Source: Variovorax sp. 54 (GTDB taxonomy: Bacteria; Pseudomonadota; Gammaproteobacteria; Burkholderiales; Burkholderiaceae_C). From it: DNA of 64,000 bases. Position 1 is the stretch's first letter, and the number at the start of each line of letters is the position of its first letter. This document shows positions 24,754-35,100 of this stretch, one piece after another. A program made the position numbers and the translations under genes. Where the stretch lies: the NCBI RefSeq assembly GCF_002754375.1, contig NZ_PEFF01000001.1:2562501-2626500 (forward strand). The letters run 5' to 3'. The notes beneath the pieces are model-generated. The model was not told the DNA's origin and did no database searches. It saw only the letters and a list, made by a program, of their open reading frames with translations.

Positions 24754-27700
24754 TTACCAGGTGTCGACGTACGCCGAGACCGCTTCGGCCGGCCGCGTCG
24801 CCGACGCCAGCCCGCGCACCAGCCAGCTGCGCGTGTCGGCCGGATCGATCACGGCATCGATCTCCAGCGTCTGCGCCATGTGGATCGCCTCGCCGTTGGC
24901 GTACTGCTGCGCCACCAGCTGCTTGAACAGCGCATCGCGTTCCGCGCCTTCGGGCGCGGCCGCGAGTTCCTTGCGAAAACCCAGTCGCACCGCACCTTCG
25001 AGGCCCATCGCGCCGAACTCGCCGGTGGGCCAGGCCACGGTGAACACGGGCGCGTCGAAGCCGCCGGCGGTCATGGCCTGCGCGCCCAGGCCGTAGCCCT
25101 TGCGCAGCACCACCGCGAAGAAGGGCACGCGCAGGTGCGAGGCCACCATGAACATGCGGCACACGTGGCGCACCTGCGCCTGCGCCTCGATCTCGGGCCC
25201 GACCATGAAGCCGGGCGTGTCGCACAACGACACGATCGGTAACCCGTGGGCATTGCACAGTTGCATGAAGCGTGCGGATTTGTCGGCCGCCTCCACGTCG
25301 ATCGCGCCGCCCAGGTGGTGCGGGTTGTTCGCCATGAGGCCGACCGGCTTGCCTTCGATGCGCGCCAGCGCCGTGACGATGCCCGCACCGAAGCCCGCGC
25401 GCAGTTCGAGCAGCGAGCCCGTGTCGGCCACGCCGCGCATCGCGGCGCGCACGTCGTACACGCGCAGCCGGTTCTCGGGCACCACGTGGCGCAGCGTGCG
25501 CGGGTCGGCGCACTGCCAGTCGCTCACCGGGCCCTGGAAGTACGACAGGTACTGCTTGGCCGCAGCGACTGCAGCGGCTTCGTCTTCCACGAGGATGTCG
25601 ATCACGCCGTTGCGCGACTGCACGCTGCTCGGCCCGATCTGCTCGGGCGCGAAGGTGCCCAGGCCGCCGCCTTCGATCATCGCGGGGCCGCTCATTCCGA
25701 TGTTGCTGCCCTTGGTGGCGATGATCACGTCGGCGCAGCCCAGCAGCGCCGCGTTGCCCGCGAAGCAGCGCCCGTGCACGATGCCGACCACCGGCACCTT
25801 GCCCGAGAGCGCCGCAAACTGGCTGAAGGTGTGGTTGTTCAGGCCCGCGACGATCGGCATGTCGGTGTCGCCCGGCCGCCCGCCGCCGCCTTCGGCAAAC
25901 AGCACCACCGGCAGCCTGAGCTGGTGCGCCACCGCGAGCAGGCGGTCGGTCTTGTGGTGGTTGCGCATGCCCTGCGTGCCGGCCAGCACGGTGTAGTCGT
26001 AGGCCAGCACGGCGCAGCGCGATTTCTCCGGGCCGAACTGCTTTGCGTTGATGCTGCCCAGCCCCGTCACCATGCCGTCGGCCGGCGTGTTGGCGATGAG
26101 GTCTTCGAGCGAGCGGCGGCGCGTCTGCGCGGCGATGGCGAGCGCGCCGTACTCGATGAAGCTGCCGGGGTCTTCGGCCGTGTCGCACAGGTCGGCGATG
26201 TTCTCGCGCGCGGTGCGCCCGCCCTGCGCATGGCGCTTGTCGACGGCGGCCTTGCGGTTGATATCGAGCGTGGGCGCATGGCGGTCGATGACCTTCTGCA
26301 GGTCGGGGCGGACCGCGTCGAGGTCGTGCGCGATGCGCGCCTGTGCCTCGACGCCCTGCGCATCGACGGCCTCCAGCCGCACCAGCGACTGGCCTTCGAC
26401 GAGGTAGTCGCCGGGCGCGGCCAGCAGCGCGAGCACGCGGCCGGCCACGGGCGCGTGCAGCAGGTGCTCCATCTTCATGGCTTCGAGCACGCCGAGCTGC
26501 GCGCCGGCGGGCAGCACGTCGCCCACCGCGACTTCGAACTGCACCAGCTTCGCGGGCATCGGCGCCTTGACGGTGAGGCCGTCGTCTTCGTCCTCTTCCT
26601 GCACCGGTGCGCTCGCGGCGGCAGGTGCGGTCACCTTCTTCGTGTGCTTTTCAAACGCCTTCGCATCGGCGAGCAGGTCGCCCAGGTGCGCTTCGACAAA
26701 GCGCGTGTGCACGGCCTGCGTCGCGAACTCGGGCCGCGCGGCAATGGCGCACAGCAGCGGCAGGTTGGTGGCGATGCCGTCGATGTGGCATTCGTCGAGC
26801 GCGCGCAGCGAGCGGCGCAGCGCGTCCGCGAAACGCGGCGACGGCGAATGCACGATGAGCTTGGCCAGCAGCGTGTCGTAGTGCGGCGAGGGCGCGAGGC
26901 CCGCATAGCCGTGCGTGTCGACGCGCACGCCGGGGCCGGCCGGCAGGTCGAAGCGCGCGAGCGTGCCGCCCGCGGGGCGCGCGTTGCCTTGCGCATCGAG
27001 CGTCTCGGCGTTGATGCGCCACTGCACCGCGAAGCCGCGCTGCGGCGCCGTGCGGTCGGCCTCCACGCCGAGTGCGTTCAAGGTTTCGCCCGAGGCGACG
27101 GCGAGCTGCAGCTGCACGAGGTCGAGCCCCGTCACCGCCTCGGTCACCGTGTGCTCGACCTGCAGGCGCGGGTTCGCTTCGATGAAGACGAAAGGCAGGG
27201 TGGCCGATGCGGCATCGACCAGGAATTCGAACGTGCCAAGGCCGCGATAGCCCACGGCTTTCGCCATGCGCAGCGCCGCCTGCGTGACCTGCGCGCGCAG
27301 TGGCTCGGGCAGCGACGGGCTGGGCGCGATTTCCACCAGCTTCTGGAAGCGGCGCTGCAGCGTGCACTCGCGCTCGCCGAGGCTGGCCACGGCGCTGCCG
27401 TCGCCGAGCACCTGCACTTCGATGTGCCGCGCATTGCGCATCAGGCGCTCGACGTACACGCCTTCGATGCCGAACGCCGCCTTGGCTTCGGACATGCAGC
27501 GCGCGTGCGCCTCGGGCAGCTCGTCGGCCGTGAGCACGGCGCGCATGCCGCGCCCGCCGCCGCCGCCGATGGCCTTGACCATCACGCCCGCGCCCTGCGC
27601 GTGCTGCTCGGCGAAGAAGGCCTGCGCTTGCGCGAGCGTCACCGCGCCCGCGCTGCCGGGCATCACGGGCACATCGCATTGCGAGGCGAGTTCACGCGCA

Positions 27701-28050
27701 CGGGCTTTGTCGCCGAACAGGCCGAGCTGCTCGGGCGTCGGGCCGATGAAGACCAGGCCTGCATCGGCGCAGGCCTGTGCGAAGTCGGCACGCTCGCTGA
27801 GGAAGCCGTAGCCGGGATGCACCGCATCGCAGCCTTGCGCCTTCGCCACGGCGATCAACGCCGCCACGTCGAGGTAGGCCGAGGGGCCGGTCGCATCGAG
27901 CGCCACCGCCACATCGGCCAGTTGCACGTGCAGCGCGGTGGCGTCGTCGCGCGCATGCACCGCCACGCTGGCGATACCCAGGTCGCGCAGCGCACGCACC
28001 AGGCGCACGGCGATCTCGCCGCGGTTGGCAATCAGAACTTTGGAAAACAC
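24754..28050 (-). CDS. Single-chain biotin-dependent acyl-CoA carboxylase (BC-BCCP-CT)
   Basis: 1098 residues with all functions in one chain. Biotin carboxylase at about 1-450: KVLIANRGEIAVR, KAIGGGGGRGM, FIEANPRLQVEHTVTEAVTG. Biotinyl carrier domain at about 490-565, biotin lysine 526 in EAMKM. Carboxyltransferase at about 590-1098: GRTARENIADLCD, GGGGRPGDTDMP, GPAMIEGGGLGTFAPEQIGP, SLCDTPGFMVGPEIE, RKGYGLGAQAMTAGG. It would use ATP, bicarbonate and biotin to carboxylate an acyl-CoA. Single-chain enzymes of this length resemble the long-chain or broad-specificity acyl-CoA carboxylases known from mycobacteria and some proteobacteria. It lies 16 bp after an acyl-CoA ligase in one operon, so it probably carboxylates the ligase product. 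Confidence 0.9.
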   Translation of the reverse strand: MFSKVLIANRGEIAVRLVRALRDLGIASVAVHARDDATALHVQLADVAVALDATGPSAYLDVAALIAVAKAQGCDAVHPGYGFLSERADFAQACADAGLVFIGPTPEQLGLFGDKARARELASQCDVPVMPGSAGAVTLAQAQAFFAEQHAQGAGVMVKAIGGGGGRGMRAVLTADELPEAHARCMSEAKAAFGIEGVYVERLMRNARHIEVQVLGDGSAVASLGERECTLQRRFQKLVEIAPSPSLPEPLRAQVTQAALRMAKAVGYRGLGTFEFLVDAASATLPFVFIEANPRLQVEHTVTEAVTGLDLVQLQLAVASGETLNALGVEADRTAPQRGFAVQWRINAETLDAQGNARPAGGTLARFDLPAGPGVRVDTHGYAGLAPSPHYDTLLAKLIVHSPSPRFADALRRSLRALDECHIDGIATNLPLLCAIAARPEFATQAVHTRFVEAHLGDLLADAKAFEKHTKKVTAPAAASAPVQEEDEDDGLTVKAPMPAKLVQFEVAVGDVLPAGAQLGVLEAMKMEHLLHAPVAGRVLALLAAPGDYLVEGQSLVRLEAVDAQGVEAQARIAHDLDAVRPDLQKVIDRHAPTLDINRKAAVDKRHAQGGRTARENIADLCDTAEDPGSFIEYGALAIAAQTRRRSLEDLIANTPADGMVTGLGSINAKQFGPEKSRCAVLAYDYTVLAGTQGMRNHHKTDRLLAVAHQLRLPVVLFAEGGGGRPGDTDMPIVAGLNNHTFSQFAALSGKVPVVGIVHGRCFAGNAALLGCADVIIATKGSNIGMSGPAMIEGGGLGTFAPEQIGPSSVQSRNGVIDILVEDEAAAVAAAKQYLSYFQGPVSDWQCADPRTLRHVVPENRLRVYDVRAAMRGVADTGSLLELRAGFGAGIVTALARIEGKPVGLMANNPHHLGGAIDVEAADKSARFMQLCNAHGLPIVSLCDTPGFMVGPEIEAQAQVRHVCRMFMVASHLRVPFFAVVLRKGYGLGAQAMTAGGFDAPVFTVAWPTGEFGAMGLEGAVRLGFRKELAAAPEGAERDALFKQLVAQQYANGEAIHMAQTLEIDAVIDPADTRSWLVRGLASATRPAEAVSAYVDTW

Positions 28051-28066
28051 GCAGTCAGCCTTTCTT

Positions 28067-29710
28067 TCAGGTCTTGTCTTTGAGCAGGCGGCGCAGCACC
28101 TTGCCCGCGCCGGTGGTCGGCAATGCGTCGATGAAGCTCACGGCGCGCGGCGCCTTGTAGCTCGCCATGTTCTCGCGCGCCCAGGCCACGAGCGCATCGG
28201 CCTCGAGCGCGGCGCCGGGCTTGCGCACGATGAAGGCCTTCACGACCTCGCCCTTCTCGGGATCGGGCTGCGCAATGACGGCCGCCTGCGCCACCGCCGG
28301 GTGCTTGATGAGGATGGTCTCGACCTCTTCGGGGAACACGCTGTAGCCCGAGACCTTGATCATTTCCTTGAAGCGGCCGATGAAGGTGAGGTAGCCGTCG
28401 GCGTCGAGCTTGCCCATGTCGCCCGTGTGCACCCAGCCGTTGCGCAAGGTGGCGGCCGTGGCCTCGGGTTTGTTCCAGTAGCCCTTGAACGAGCCGGCGC
28501 TGGTGAGCACGATTTCGCCGACTTCGCCCGTGGGCATGTCGGCCTGGGTGTCGGTGTCGATGATGCGGATGGTCACGCCCGGCACCGGTACGCCCTGTGT
28601 GCCCCAGCGCGGCGCTTCGTGCGGCGTGTAGGTGTCGCAGGTGTGGGTTTCGCTCAGGCCGTAGGCGGCCTCGAACGAGCTGCAGTGGTTCGCGTGCGAG
28701 CGCCACTGCGCGGCCAGCGGTTCGGTGAAGGCGATGCCGAAGCTGGTCACGGGGTTCATCTTCAGGCTAGCCAGGTCGAAGCGGGCGATGTCGGGCACCT
28801 GCATGCAGGCCACGTTCATCGGCGCGATGCTGTACCACCAGCTGACGTTGTAGCGGTCGATGGCTTGCAGCACGGTGCGCGGGTCGAAGCGGTGCAGCAG
28901 CACCGAGGCGGCGCCGCTGAGCACGGGCACGTTGACGCCCATCAGCATGCCGGCGATGTGATACAGCGGTGCGATCGACAGCAGCACGTCGTCCGGCCCC
29001 ACGCCGTTGCAGTCGGCCGCGGCGCGCGTCTTGAAGAGCGCGTTGCCGTAGCTGAGCATCGCGCCCTTGGGCAGGCCGGTGGTGCCCGAGGTGTAGGTCA
29101 TGAGCGCGATGTCGTCCATGTCGATGGCGACGGGCTGCGGCGTGGCGCCGCTGCGCATCACGGCGAGAAAGTCTTCGCAGCCTTCGGGCACGCTGCGTTC
29201 GGCCGTGCGCTCCGCGGCGAGTTCGGCGGGCAGGTCGAGCGTGGGCTCGGCGGGCAGCAGGTCGGCGTAGTGCACCACGAACACATGCGCGAGCGCGCTC
29301 TCGGCCTGCACCTTGCGCACCACCGGCAGGAGCGGTGCGGCCGCGACGATCACGCGCGCCTTCAGGTCGTTGACCTGGTAGGCCAGCTCGTGCTCCTTGT
29401 TGAGCGGCCCGCTCGGGCAGACGATGGCGCCGATCTTCTGGATGCCGAAGTGCGCCACCAGGTACTGCGGGCAGTTGTTGAGGAACAGCACCACGGGCTC
29501 GCCCTTGGCCACGCCCAGGGCCTGCAGGCGCGCGGCGAAGGCGTCGCTCGCGCGGTCGAGCTCGGCCCAGCTCAGGGCCTGGCCGTACCAGACGCAGGCG
29601 GCGGCGTCGCCGCGCGTGCGTGCGTGGTCGCGCAGGTAGGCGTGCAGCGGCTGCTGCACGCGCGGCGGCAGCTCTTTCAGACGTGCGGGGGTGGCGGGCG
29701 TTGTCTCCAT
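28067..29710 (-). CDS. AMP-dependent acyl-CoA synthetase/ligase
   Basis: 547 residues. The AMP-binding signature YTSGTTGLPKGAM is at 206-218, followed by AAYGLSETHT (about 350), GEIVLTSAGSFKGYWNKPE, and the hinge and C-terminal domain GWVHTGDMGKLDADGYLTFI, GRFKEMIKVSGYSVFPEEVE. The catalytic lysine lies near the end (TTGAGKVLRRLLKD). It activates a carboxylic acid as acyl-AMP and then acyl-CoA in the cytoplasm. First gene of a two-gene operon with the carboxylase, divergent from a TetR regulator. Acid specificity cannot be read from the sequence; medium or long chain, or branched, is likeliest given the partner. Confidence 0.9.
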   Translation of the reverse strand: METTPATPARLKELPPRVQQPLHAYLRDHARTRGDAAACVWYGQALSWAELDRASDAFAARLQALGVAKGEPVVLFLNNCPQYLVAHFGIQKIGAIVCPSGPLNKEHELAYQVNDLKARVIVAAAPLLPVVRKVQAESALAHVFVVHYADLLPAEPTLDLPAELAAERTAERSVPEGCEDFLAVMRSGATPQPVAIDMDDIALMTYTSGTTGLPKGAMLSYGNALFKTRAAADCNGVGPDDVLLSIAPLYHIAGMLMGVNVPVLSGAASVLLHRFDPRTVLQAIDRYNVSWWYSIAPMNVACMQVPDIARFDLASLKMNPVTSFGIAFTEPLAAQWRSHANHCSSFEAAYGLSETHTCDTYTPHEAPRWGTQGVPVPGVTIRIIDTDTQADMPTGEVGEIVLTSAGSFKGYWNKPEATAATLRNGWVHTGDMGKLDADGYLTFIGRFKEMIKVSGYSVFPEEVETILIKHPAVAQAAVIAQPDPEKGEVVKAFIVRKPGAALEADALVAWARENMASYKAPRAVSFIDALPTTGAGKVLRRLLKDKT

Positions 29711-29795
29711 GGCGTCACTTTCTCAGGGTTATCGATAGCCGCCTGCAAAGGGCCGGCGCTTGCCAATGCGGCATCGTGCACGAACAATCCTACCC

Positions 29796-30476
29796 ATGGG
29801 TATAACTTCCGCGACACCGAACAAACCCTCTGCCACGCACGCGGCACAACCGCACCTGCCGCAGGGCACGGGCCGCCAGCGCGCGGCCACGCAGGGCACC
29901 GACCTGCAGCGCGAGCGCATCCTGCAGGCGGCGGCGCAGCTCTTTGCCGCGCAGGGCTATGCCAACACGACCATGGCGCAGATCGTGCGCGATCTGGGCG
30001 TGACCAAGCCCTTCGTGTACTACTACTTCCGCGACAAGCAGGAGATTTTCGAGACGCTGTCGTGGCGCCCCGCGGTCGACTGCTTCACCGCGCTCGACTT
30101 CGCCGCCACCGACCCGCGCCGCGCGAGCGAGAAGGTGATGGAAGGCATCGAGGGGCTGATCCGCGCCACCATCGCGCACCACCCGGTGGCCTTCTTCGCG
30201 TACCGCGAGCCGCAGGTGTACCGCCCCGAATACCTCGAAGCACAGAAGAAGCTCGCGCACCACTTCTACGACCTGCTGTGCCCGCTGCTCGAAGAAGCCC
30301 GGCGCGACGGCGACCTCGACTTCGACGAAACCAAGATCACCGCGCTCGCAGCCTGCAGCCTGCCGGGCTTTCTCTACAGCTGGTACCGCCCGGGCGGGCG
30401 CCTGTCGCCCGACGAGGTGGTGGCGCAGCTCACGAAGCTGGCCAGCCGCGTGATCGGGCTGCGCGCGAAGCACTGA
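29796..30476 (+). CDS. TetR-family transcriptional regulator
   Basis: 226 residues from ATG 29796 (in-frame ATG 29760 would leave only a 49-bp divergent gap). The HTH lies at about 38-85: ERILQAAAQLFAAQGYANTT, MAQIVRDLGVTKPFVYYYFR, DKQEIFETLSW, an orthodox TetR DNA-binding domain. The C-terminal ligand domain is of ordinary length. It is transcribed away from the acyl-CoA ligase and carboxylase operon, so it is the likely repressor, relieved by an acyl-CoA or acid. A solute-binding protein gene follows 33 bp downstream on the same strand. Confidence 0.85.
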   Translation: MGITSATPNKPSATHAAQPHLPQGTGRQRAATQGTDLQRERILQAAAQLFAAQGYANTTMAQIVRDLGVTKPFVYYYFRDKQEIFETLSWRPAVDCFTALDFAATDPRRASEKVMEGIEGLIRATIAHHPVAFFAYREPQVYRPEYLEAQKKLAHHFYDLLCPLLEEARRDGDLDFDETKITALAACSLPGFLYSWYRPGGRLSPDEVVAQLTKLASRVIGLRAKH

Positions 30477-30509
30477 TTCCGTCTTTCACACACCCTCCGG
30501 AGACACCTC

Positions 30510-31769
30510 ATGAAGCTCACGCATGCGCCCCTGGCGCGGATCGCCCTTGCCTCCCTGTTTGCCATCGCCGGCACCGCGGTACAGGCGCAGCAGCCGACCT
30601 ACAAGATCGCTTACATCGATCCGTTGTCGGGGCCGTTTGCCAACGTGGGCGAGCTGATGCTGATGCACACGCAGTACGCCATCGAGGACATCAACGCCAA
30701 GGGCGGCGTGCTCGGCGGCATGAAGCTGCAGCTGCTGCAGTTCGACAGCAAGCTCTCGGCGCAGGAAAGCCAGAGCGCGCTGCAGGCGGCCATTGACCAG
30801 GGCGCGAAAGCGATCGTCACGGGCGGCTCGGGCTCGTCGGTGGTGACAGCGCTGGTGCTGGCCGTGGCGCGCTGGAACCAGCGCAACCCGGGCAAGGAAC
30901 TGATCGTGCTGAACCACTCGTCGATCGACCCCGAGATGACCGGCAAGGGCTGCAGCTTCTGGCACTTCCAGACCGAGGCCAACACGGCGATGAAGATGAA
31001 GGCGCTGGCCAACTACATCAAGAAGACGCCGGACGTGAAGAAGGTCTACCTGCTCAACCAGGACTACGCCCACGGCAAGCAGTGGGCGAGCTACGGCCGC
31101 CAGCTGGTGGGCCTGGCGCGCCCCGACATCCAGTTCGTCGGCGAGACGCTGCACCCCATCGGCCGCGTGAAAGACTTCGCGCCCTACATCGCGAACATCA
31201 AGCAAAGCGGCGCCGACTCGGTCATCACCGGCAACTGGGGCCAGGACATGACGCTGCTGCTGAAGGCCGCGGGCGACGCGGGCTACAACCTGCGCTACTT
31301 CAACCACAGCGCGGGCTCGGTGCCCGGCACGGTCACCGCCGTGTCGCAGGCCAAGACGGGGCAACTGACCTGGGTGGCCGAATGGCACCCGGGCCAGGCC
31401 GACACGCCGAAGGTCGATGCGCTCGCCAAGGCCTACAAGGCCAAGACCGGCAAGGACTTCCTCGCGCCGCGCATCGACCTCACGCCGCGCCTGCTGGCCG
31501 CGGCCATCGCCAAGGCCGGCAGCGCCGACACGGTGAAGGTGGCACGCGCCCTCGAAGACCTGAGCTTCGACTCGGTGGTGGGCCCGGTGCGCATGCGCGG
31601 CGAAGACCACCAGCTGCTGCTTCCGCAGGTGGTGAACACCATCGCGCCGGTGGATGGCAAGACCGTGAAGACGGGCTGGGAAGGCACCAACTACGGCTTC
31701 CGCACCGATGCGGTCTATACCGGGAACGAGCTGGCGCAAGGGACCGACTGCAAGATGGTCCGGCCCTGA
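30510..31769 (+). CDS. Branched-chain amino acid-type ABC transporter substrate-binding protein (LivK family)
   Basis: 419 residues with a signal peptide ending AVQAQ. Family landmarks: YKIAYIDPLSGPFANVGELM at the mature start, IEDINAKGGVLGGMKLQLL, LNQDYAHGKQWASYGRQLV and the C-terminal RTDAVYTGNELA. LivK-type receptors bind amino acids, amides, aromatic acids or short organic acids in the periplasm. GGAGA precedes the ATG. No permease genes are nearby, so it must share a transporter encoded elsewhere. Placement after the TetR gene suggests that it captures the acid metabolised by the ligase and carboxylase. Confidence 0.88.
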   Translation: MKLTHAPLARIALASLFAIAGTAVQAQQPTYKIAYIDPLSGPFANVGELMLMHTQYAIEDINAKGGVLGGMKLQLLQFDSKLSAQESQSALQAAIDQGAKAIVTGGSGSSVVTALVLAVARWNQRNPGKELIVLNHSSIDPEMTGKGCSFWHFQTEANTAMKMKALANYIKKTPDVKKVYLLNQDYAHGKQWASYGRQLVGLARPDIQFVGETLHPIGRVKDFAPYIANIKQSGADSVITGNWGQDMTLLLKAAGDAGYNLRYFNHSAGSVPGTVTAVSQAKTGQLTWVAEWHPGQADTPKVDALAKAYKAKTGKDFLAPRIDLTPRLLAAAIAKAGSADTVKVARALEDLSFDSVVGPVRMRGEDHQLLLPQVVNTIAPVDGKTVKTGWEGTNYGFRTDAVYTGNELAQGTDCKMVRP

Positions 31770-31812
31770 TTGAGTGCTTTCGGGGGACGTGCCCAGGCCA
31801 CCGGGTACTTCC

Positions 31813-32003
31813 CTCCGCGAATGTCCCCCGGGCTGCGCCCTCCTCCTTGATTTCGCTGCGGGGAGCACCCAGTGCCCTGTGCACGAGGGCACGCTCTGCG
31901 CTTGCGGCCGATCAACAGCCACGGTGAATGACGATCACGCTGATGGGGTGCCTTGCGCAGCGAAATCAAGGGGGAGGCCGCAGGCCGGAGGACATTCGCG
32001 GAG
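31813..32003. repeat. Inverted pair of a 58-bp element (dispersed intergenic repeat)
   Basis: Left copy 31813-31870 and right copy 31946-32003 are reverse complements of each other at about 50 of 58 positions; the best block is the shared CTTGATTTCGCTGCG on the left and its complement on the right. The spacer is 75 bases. Outside the right copy a smaller inverted pair (GATCACGCTGATGGGGTG at 31933 and its near-complement ending 32027) brackets it, suggesting a mosaic. It has no terminal repeats or transposase. I infer a REP/BIME-like or MITE-like dispersed element; its copy number elsewhere cannot be seen here. Confidence 0.7.
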
Positions 32004-32101
32004 CAAGGTGCCCCGTCGGCGTGATCGCGCCCTGAACTGACTGTGTGAACGCCCCCGACGCCTCCTAAGGGAAACCCCGTCCTGCCCACCCCCTGTGCCA
32101 T

Positions 32102-32134
32102 CGGGATACTCCGGATTCGCATCCCGGACATCCG
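32102..32134. promoter_or_regulatory. Nested inverted repeats upstream of the CYP102 gene
   Basis: CGGGAT (32102-32107) pairs with ATCCCG (32121-32126) and CGGAT (32112-32116) with ATCCG (32130-32134), 35-67 bases before the P450 start. Fused P450s of this class are often controlled by TetR-type repressors that bind such sites. Weak evidence. Confidence 0.3.
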
Positions 32135-32168
32135 AAGCGGGTCCCTACGCAGGCACAAGAAGGCACAC

Positions 32169-35100
32169 ATGGCAGGAAAGAACTCGCTCCATCCGATCCC
32201 CCATCCGGCGAAGAAACCCTTCGTCGGCAATCTGCTGTCCATCGGCTCCGACTCGCCGGTGCTCGACATGTGGAAGATCGCGCAGGACCTCGGCGGCATC
32301 TACTGGCTCGACATGCCGGGCATGCCGGTGATCGTGGTGTCGTCGCCCGCGCTGGTCGACGAGCTCTGCGAAGAGCCGCGTTTCGACAAGAGCACGCGCG
32401 GCGCACTGCGCCGGTTGCGGGCGGCGTCGCACGGCCTCTTCACCTCCGACACGCACGAAGAGACCTGGTCGAAGCCGCACAACATCCTCCTGGCCAACTT
32501 CAGCCAGCGCGCGATGCAGGCCTACCACCCGATGATGCTGGACATTGCAGGGCAGCTGGTCACCAAGTGGGAGCGCCTCAATTTCGACGAAGAGGTGGAC
32601 GTGGTGCGCGACATGACCGCGCTCACGCTCGACACCATCGGCCTGTGCGGCTTCGGCTACCGCTTCAACTCGTTCTACCGCGAGGGCTTCCATCCTTTCG
32701 TCGATGCGATGGTTCGCACGCTGGAGACGGTGCAGAACCGGCGCGGCCTGCCGCTCGAGGAGCTGATGCTCAAGAAGGAGCTGGCGCAGCAGCGCAAGGA
32801 CATCCGCTACATGCACAAGATGGTGGAAGACATCATCGAGGAGCGGCGCGCGAGCGGTGCCGACATCGCCACCAAGCCCGACCTGCTGAGCTACATGATC
32901 GCGGGCGTGGACAAGAAGAGCGGCGAGAAGCTCACCGACAAGATGATCCGCGACGAGTGCATCGAGTTCCTCATCGCGGGGCACGAGACCACCAGCGGCC
33001 TGCTGTCGTTCGCCATCTATTTCCTGCTGAACAACCCCGAGGCCATGGCCAAGGCGCAGGCCGAGGTCGACAGCGTGTTCGGCGGCGACACCACGCAAAA
33101 GCCCACCTACGCGCAGGTCAACCGGCTGCAGTACGTGATGCAGGTGCTGAAGGAATCGCTGCGCCTGTACCCGACCGCACCCGCGATCTCGATGCGTGCC
33201 AAGGAAGACACGACGATCGGCGGCCAGTACACGATCAAGAAGAACAACATGGTCATCATGCATGCGCTGGCGCTGCACCGTGACAAGGGCATCTGGGGCG
33301 AGAACGCCGACCAGTTCAACCCCGACCACTTCAGCCGCGAGGCCGAGCGCGAGCGGCCCGTGAATGCCTTCAAGCCCTTCGGCAACGGGCAGCGCGCCTG
33401 CATCGGCCGCCAGTTCGCATTGCAAGAGGCGGTGCTCACTCTGGGCATGATCCTGCAGCGCTTCAACCTGGTCGATCACACGGGCTACAAGCTCAAGATC
33501 AAGGAAGCGCTGACGATCAAGCCCGAGAACTTCAAGATCAAGGCGCTGCTGCGCGACCCGGCCTCGCGCCCGCGTGGCAACGCGGAGGCAGCGGCTGCGC
33601 CCGATGCGCCGGTCAAGCCCGCCGTGCGCAAGCCGCAGACCGCGCGCCACGGCACCTCGCTGCTGGTGCTGCAAGGCTCCAACCTCGGCACGGCCGAAGA
33701 CCTGGCGCGCCAGCTGGCCGAGGCCGGCGAGCTGCGCGGCTTCTCGACCCAGCTCGCCTCGCTCGACGACTACGCCGAGCGGCTGCCGGCCAGCGGCGCG
33801 GTGGCGATCGTCTGCGCCTCGTACAACGGCGTGGCGCCCGACAACGCGGCGGAGTTTCATCGCTGGCTCGACAAGGCCGACGACGCGCTCAACGGCGTGC
33901 GCTTCAGCGTGTTCGGCTGCGGCAACACCGACTGGGCCGCCACCTACCAGGCCGTGCCGCGCCGCATCGACGAACGGCTTGAAGCCTTGGGCGCCGACCG
34001 CGTGCACGCACGCGGCGAAGGCGATGCGCGCGAGGACATGGACGGCGCCTTCCAGGACTGGAGCGACGCGCTGTGGCCCGCACTGGTGAAGGCCTTCGAC
34101 ATCAAGAACGGCGCCGACACGCCGGCCGAGGCCGAGCCGCTGTACACGCTCGAAGAGCTGCCACCGCCGCAGAAGAACGCACTGGTCGATGCGCTCGGCG
34201 CCGTGGCGCTGCGCGTGATCGAGAACCGCGAGTTGCAAAGCGCGGGTGCCAACGGCGAGGCCGGACGCTCCACGCGCCACGTCGAGCTGACGCTGCCCGA
34301 AGGCGTGAACTACGTGCCCGGCGACCACCTGAGCGTGGTGCCGCGCAACAGCCCCGCGCAGGTCGAGCGCGCGATGGCGCGCTTCGGCTTCGACCGCTCG
34401 GCGCACGTGCGGCTGCAGGCCGTGCCGGGTCGCAAGGCGGCGCTGCCGGTGGACCAGGTCATCGCGGTCGATCGTCTGCTCGGCGACTACGTCGAGCTGC
34501 AGGACGTGGCCACGCGCAAGCAGATCGCCACGCTCGCGGCGTACACCGAGTGCCCCTTCACCAAGCCGAAGCTCGTCGCGCTGTCAGGCAGCGACGAGGC
34601 CTCGCAGGCCGCGTACAAGGCCGAGGTGCTGCACAAGCGCAAGTCGCTGCTGGAACTGCTCGAAGAACACCGCGCCTGCCAGGTGCCGTTCGCGGTGTTC
34701 CTGGAAATGCTGTCGCCGCTGTCGCCGCGCTACTACTCGATCTCGTCCTCGCCGACGATGACGCCGGGGCGCTGCAGCGTGACGGTGGGCGTGGTGAGCG
34801 CACCCGCGATGTCGGGCAACGGCACCTTCGAGGGCGTGTGCTCCAACTTCCTGGCGCGCGCCGAAGCCGGCGACACCGTGCACGGCGTGATCCGCGAGAC
34901 CACGGCCGAAGGCTTCCGGCTGCCGGACGATGCCAACCGGCCGCTCATCATGGTCGGCCCGGGCACCGGCCTGGCGCCGTTCCGCGGCTTCCTGCAGGCG
35001 CGCGCGGCGCAGGTCGAGCGCGGCGAGGCACTGGGCGAAGCGATGCTGTTCTTCGGCTGCCGCCACCCCGAGCAGGACTTCATCTATGCCGAGGAGCTGC

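Larger units (their letters stand above)
31770..32168. other. 400-bp intergenic region with dispersed inverted repeat
   Basis: There is no plausible gene; the open frames here have no start context and follow the repeat. The region holds a long imperfect inverted repeat (listed separately) and, near its end, short inverted elements that could control the P450 gene. Confidence 0.7.

Noticed and set aside
24744..24756. Palindrome TAACCCTGGGTTA at the end of the carboxylase gene
   Set aside because: Six-base arms overlapping the stop codon; too short to separate from chance.
25246..28083. 945-residue plus-strand open frame opposite the carboxylase gene
   Set aside because: Antisense shadow produced by codon bias; the minus strand has complete BC, BCCP and CT motifs.
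31715..32299. Minus-strand open frames across the 400-bp intergenic region
   Set aside because: They follow the inverted repeat, run into both neighbouring genes, and lack a ribosome site.
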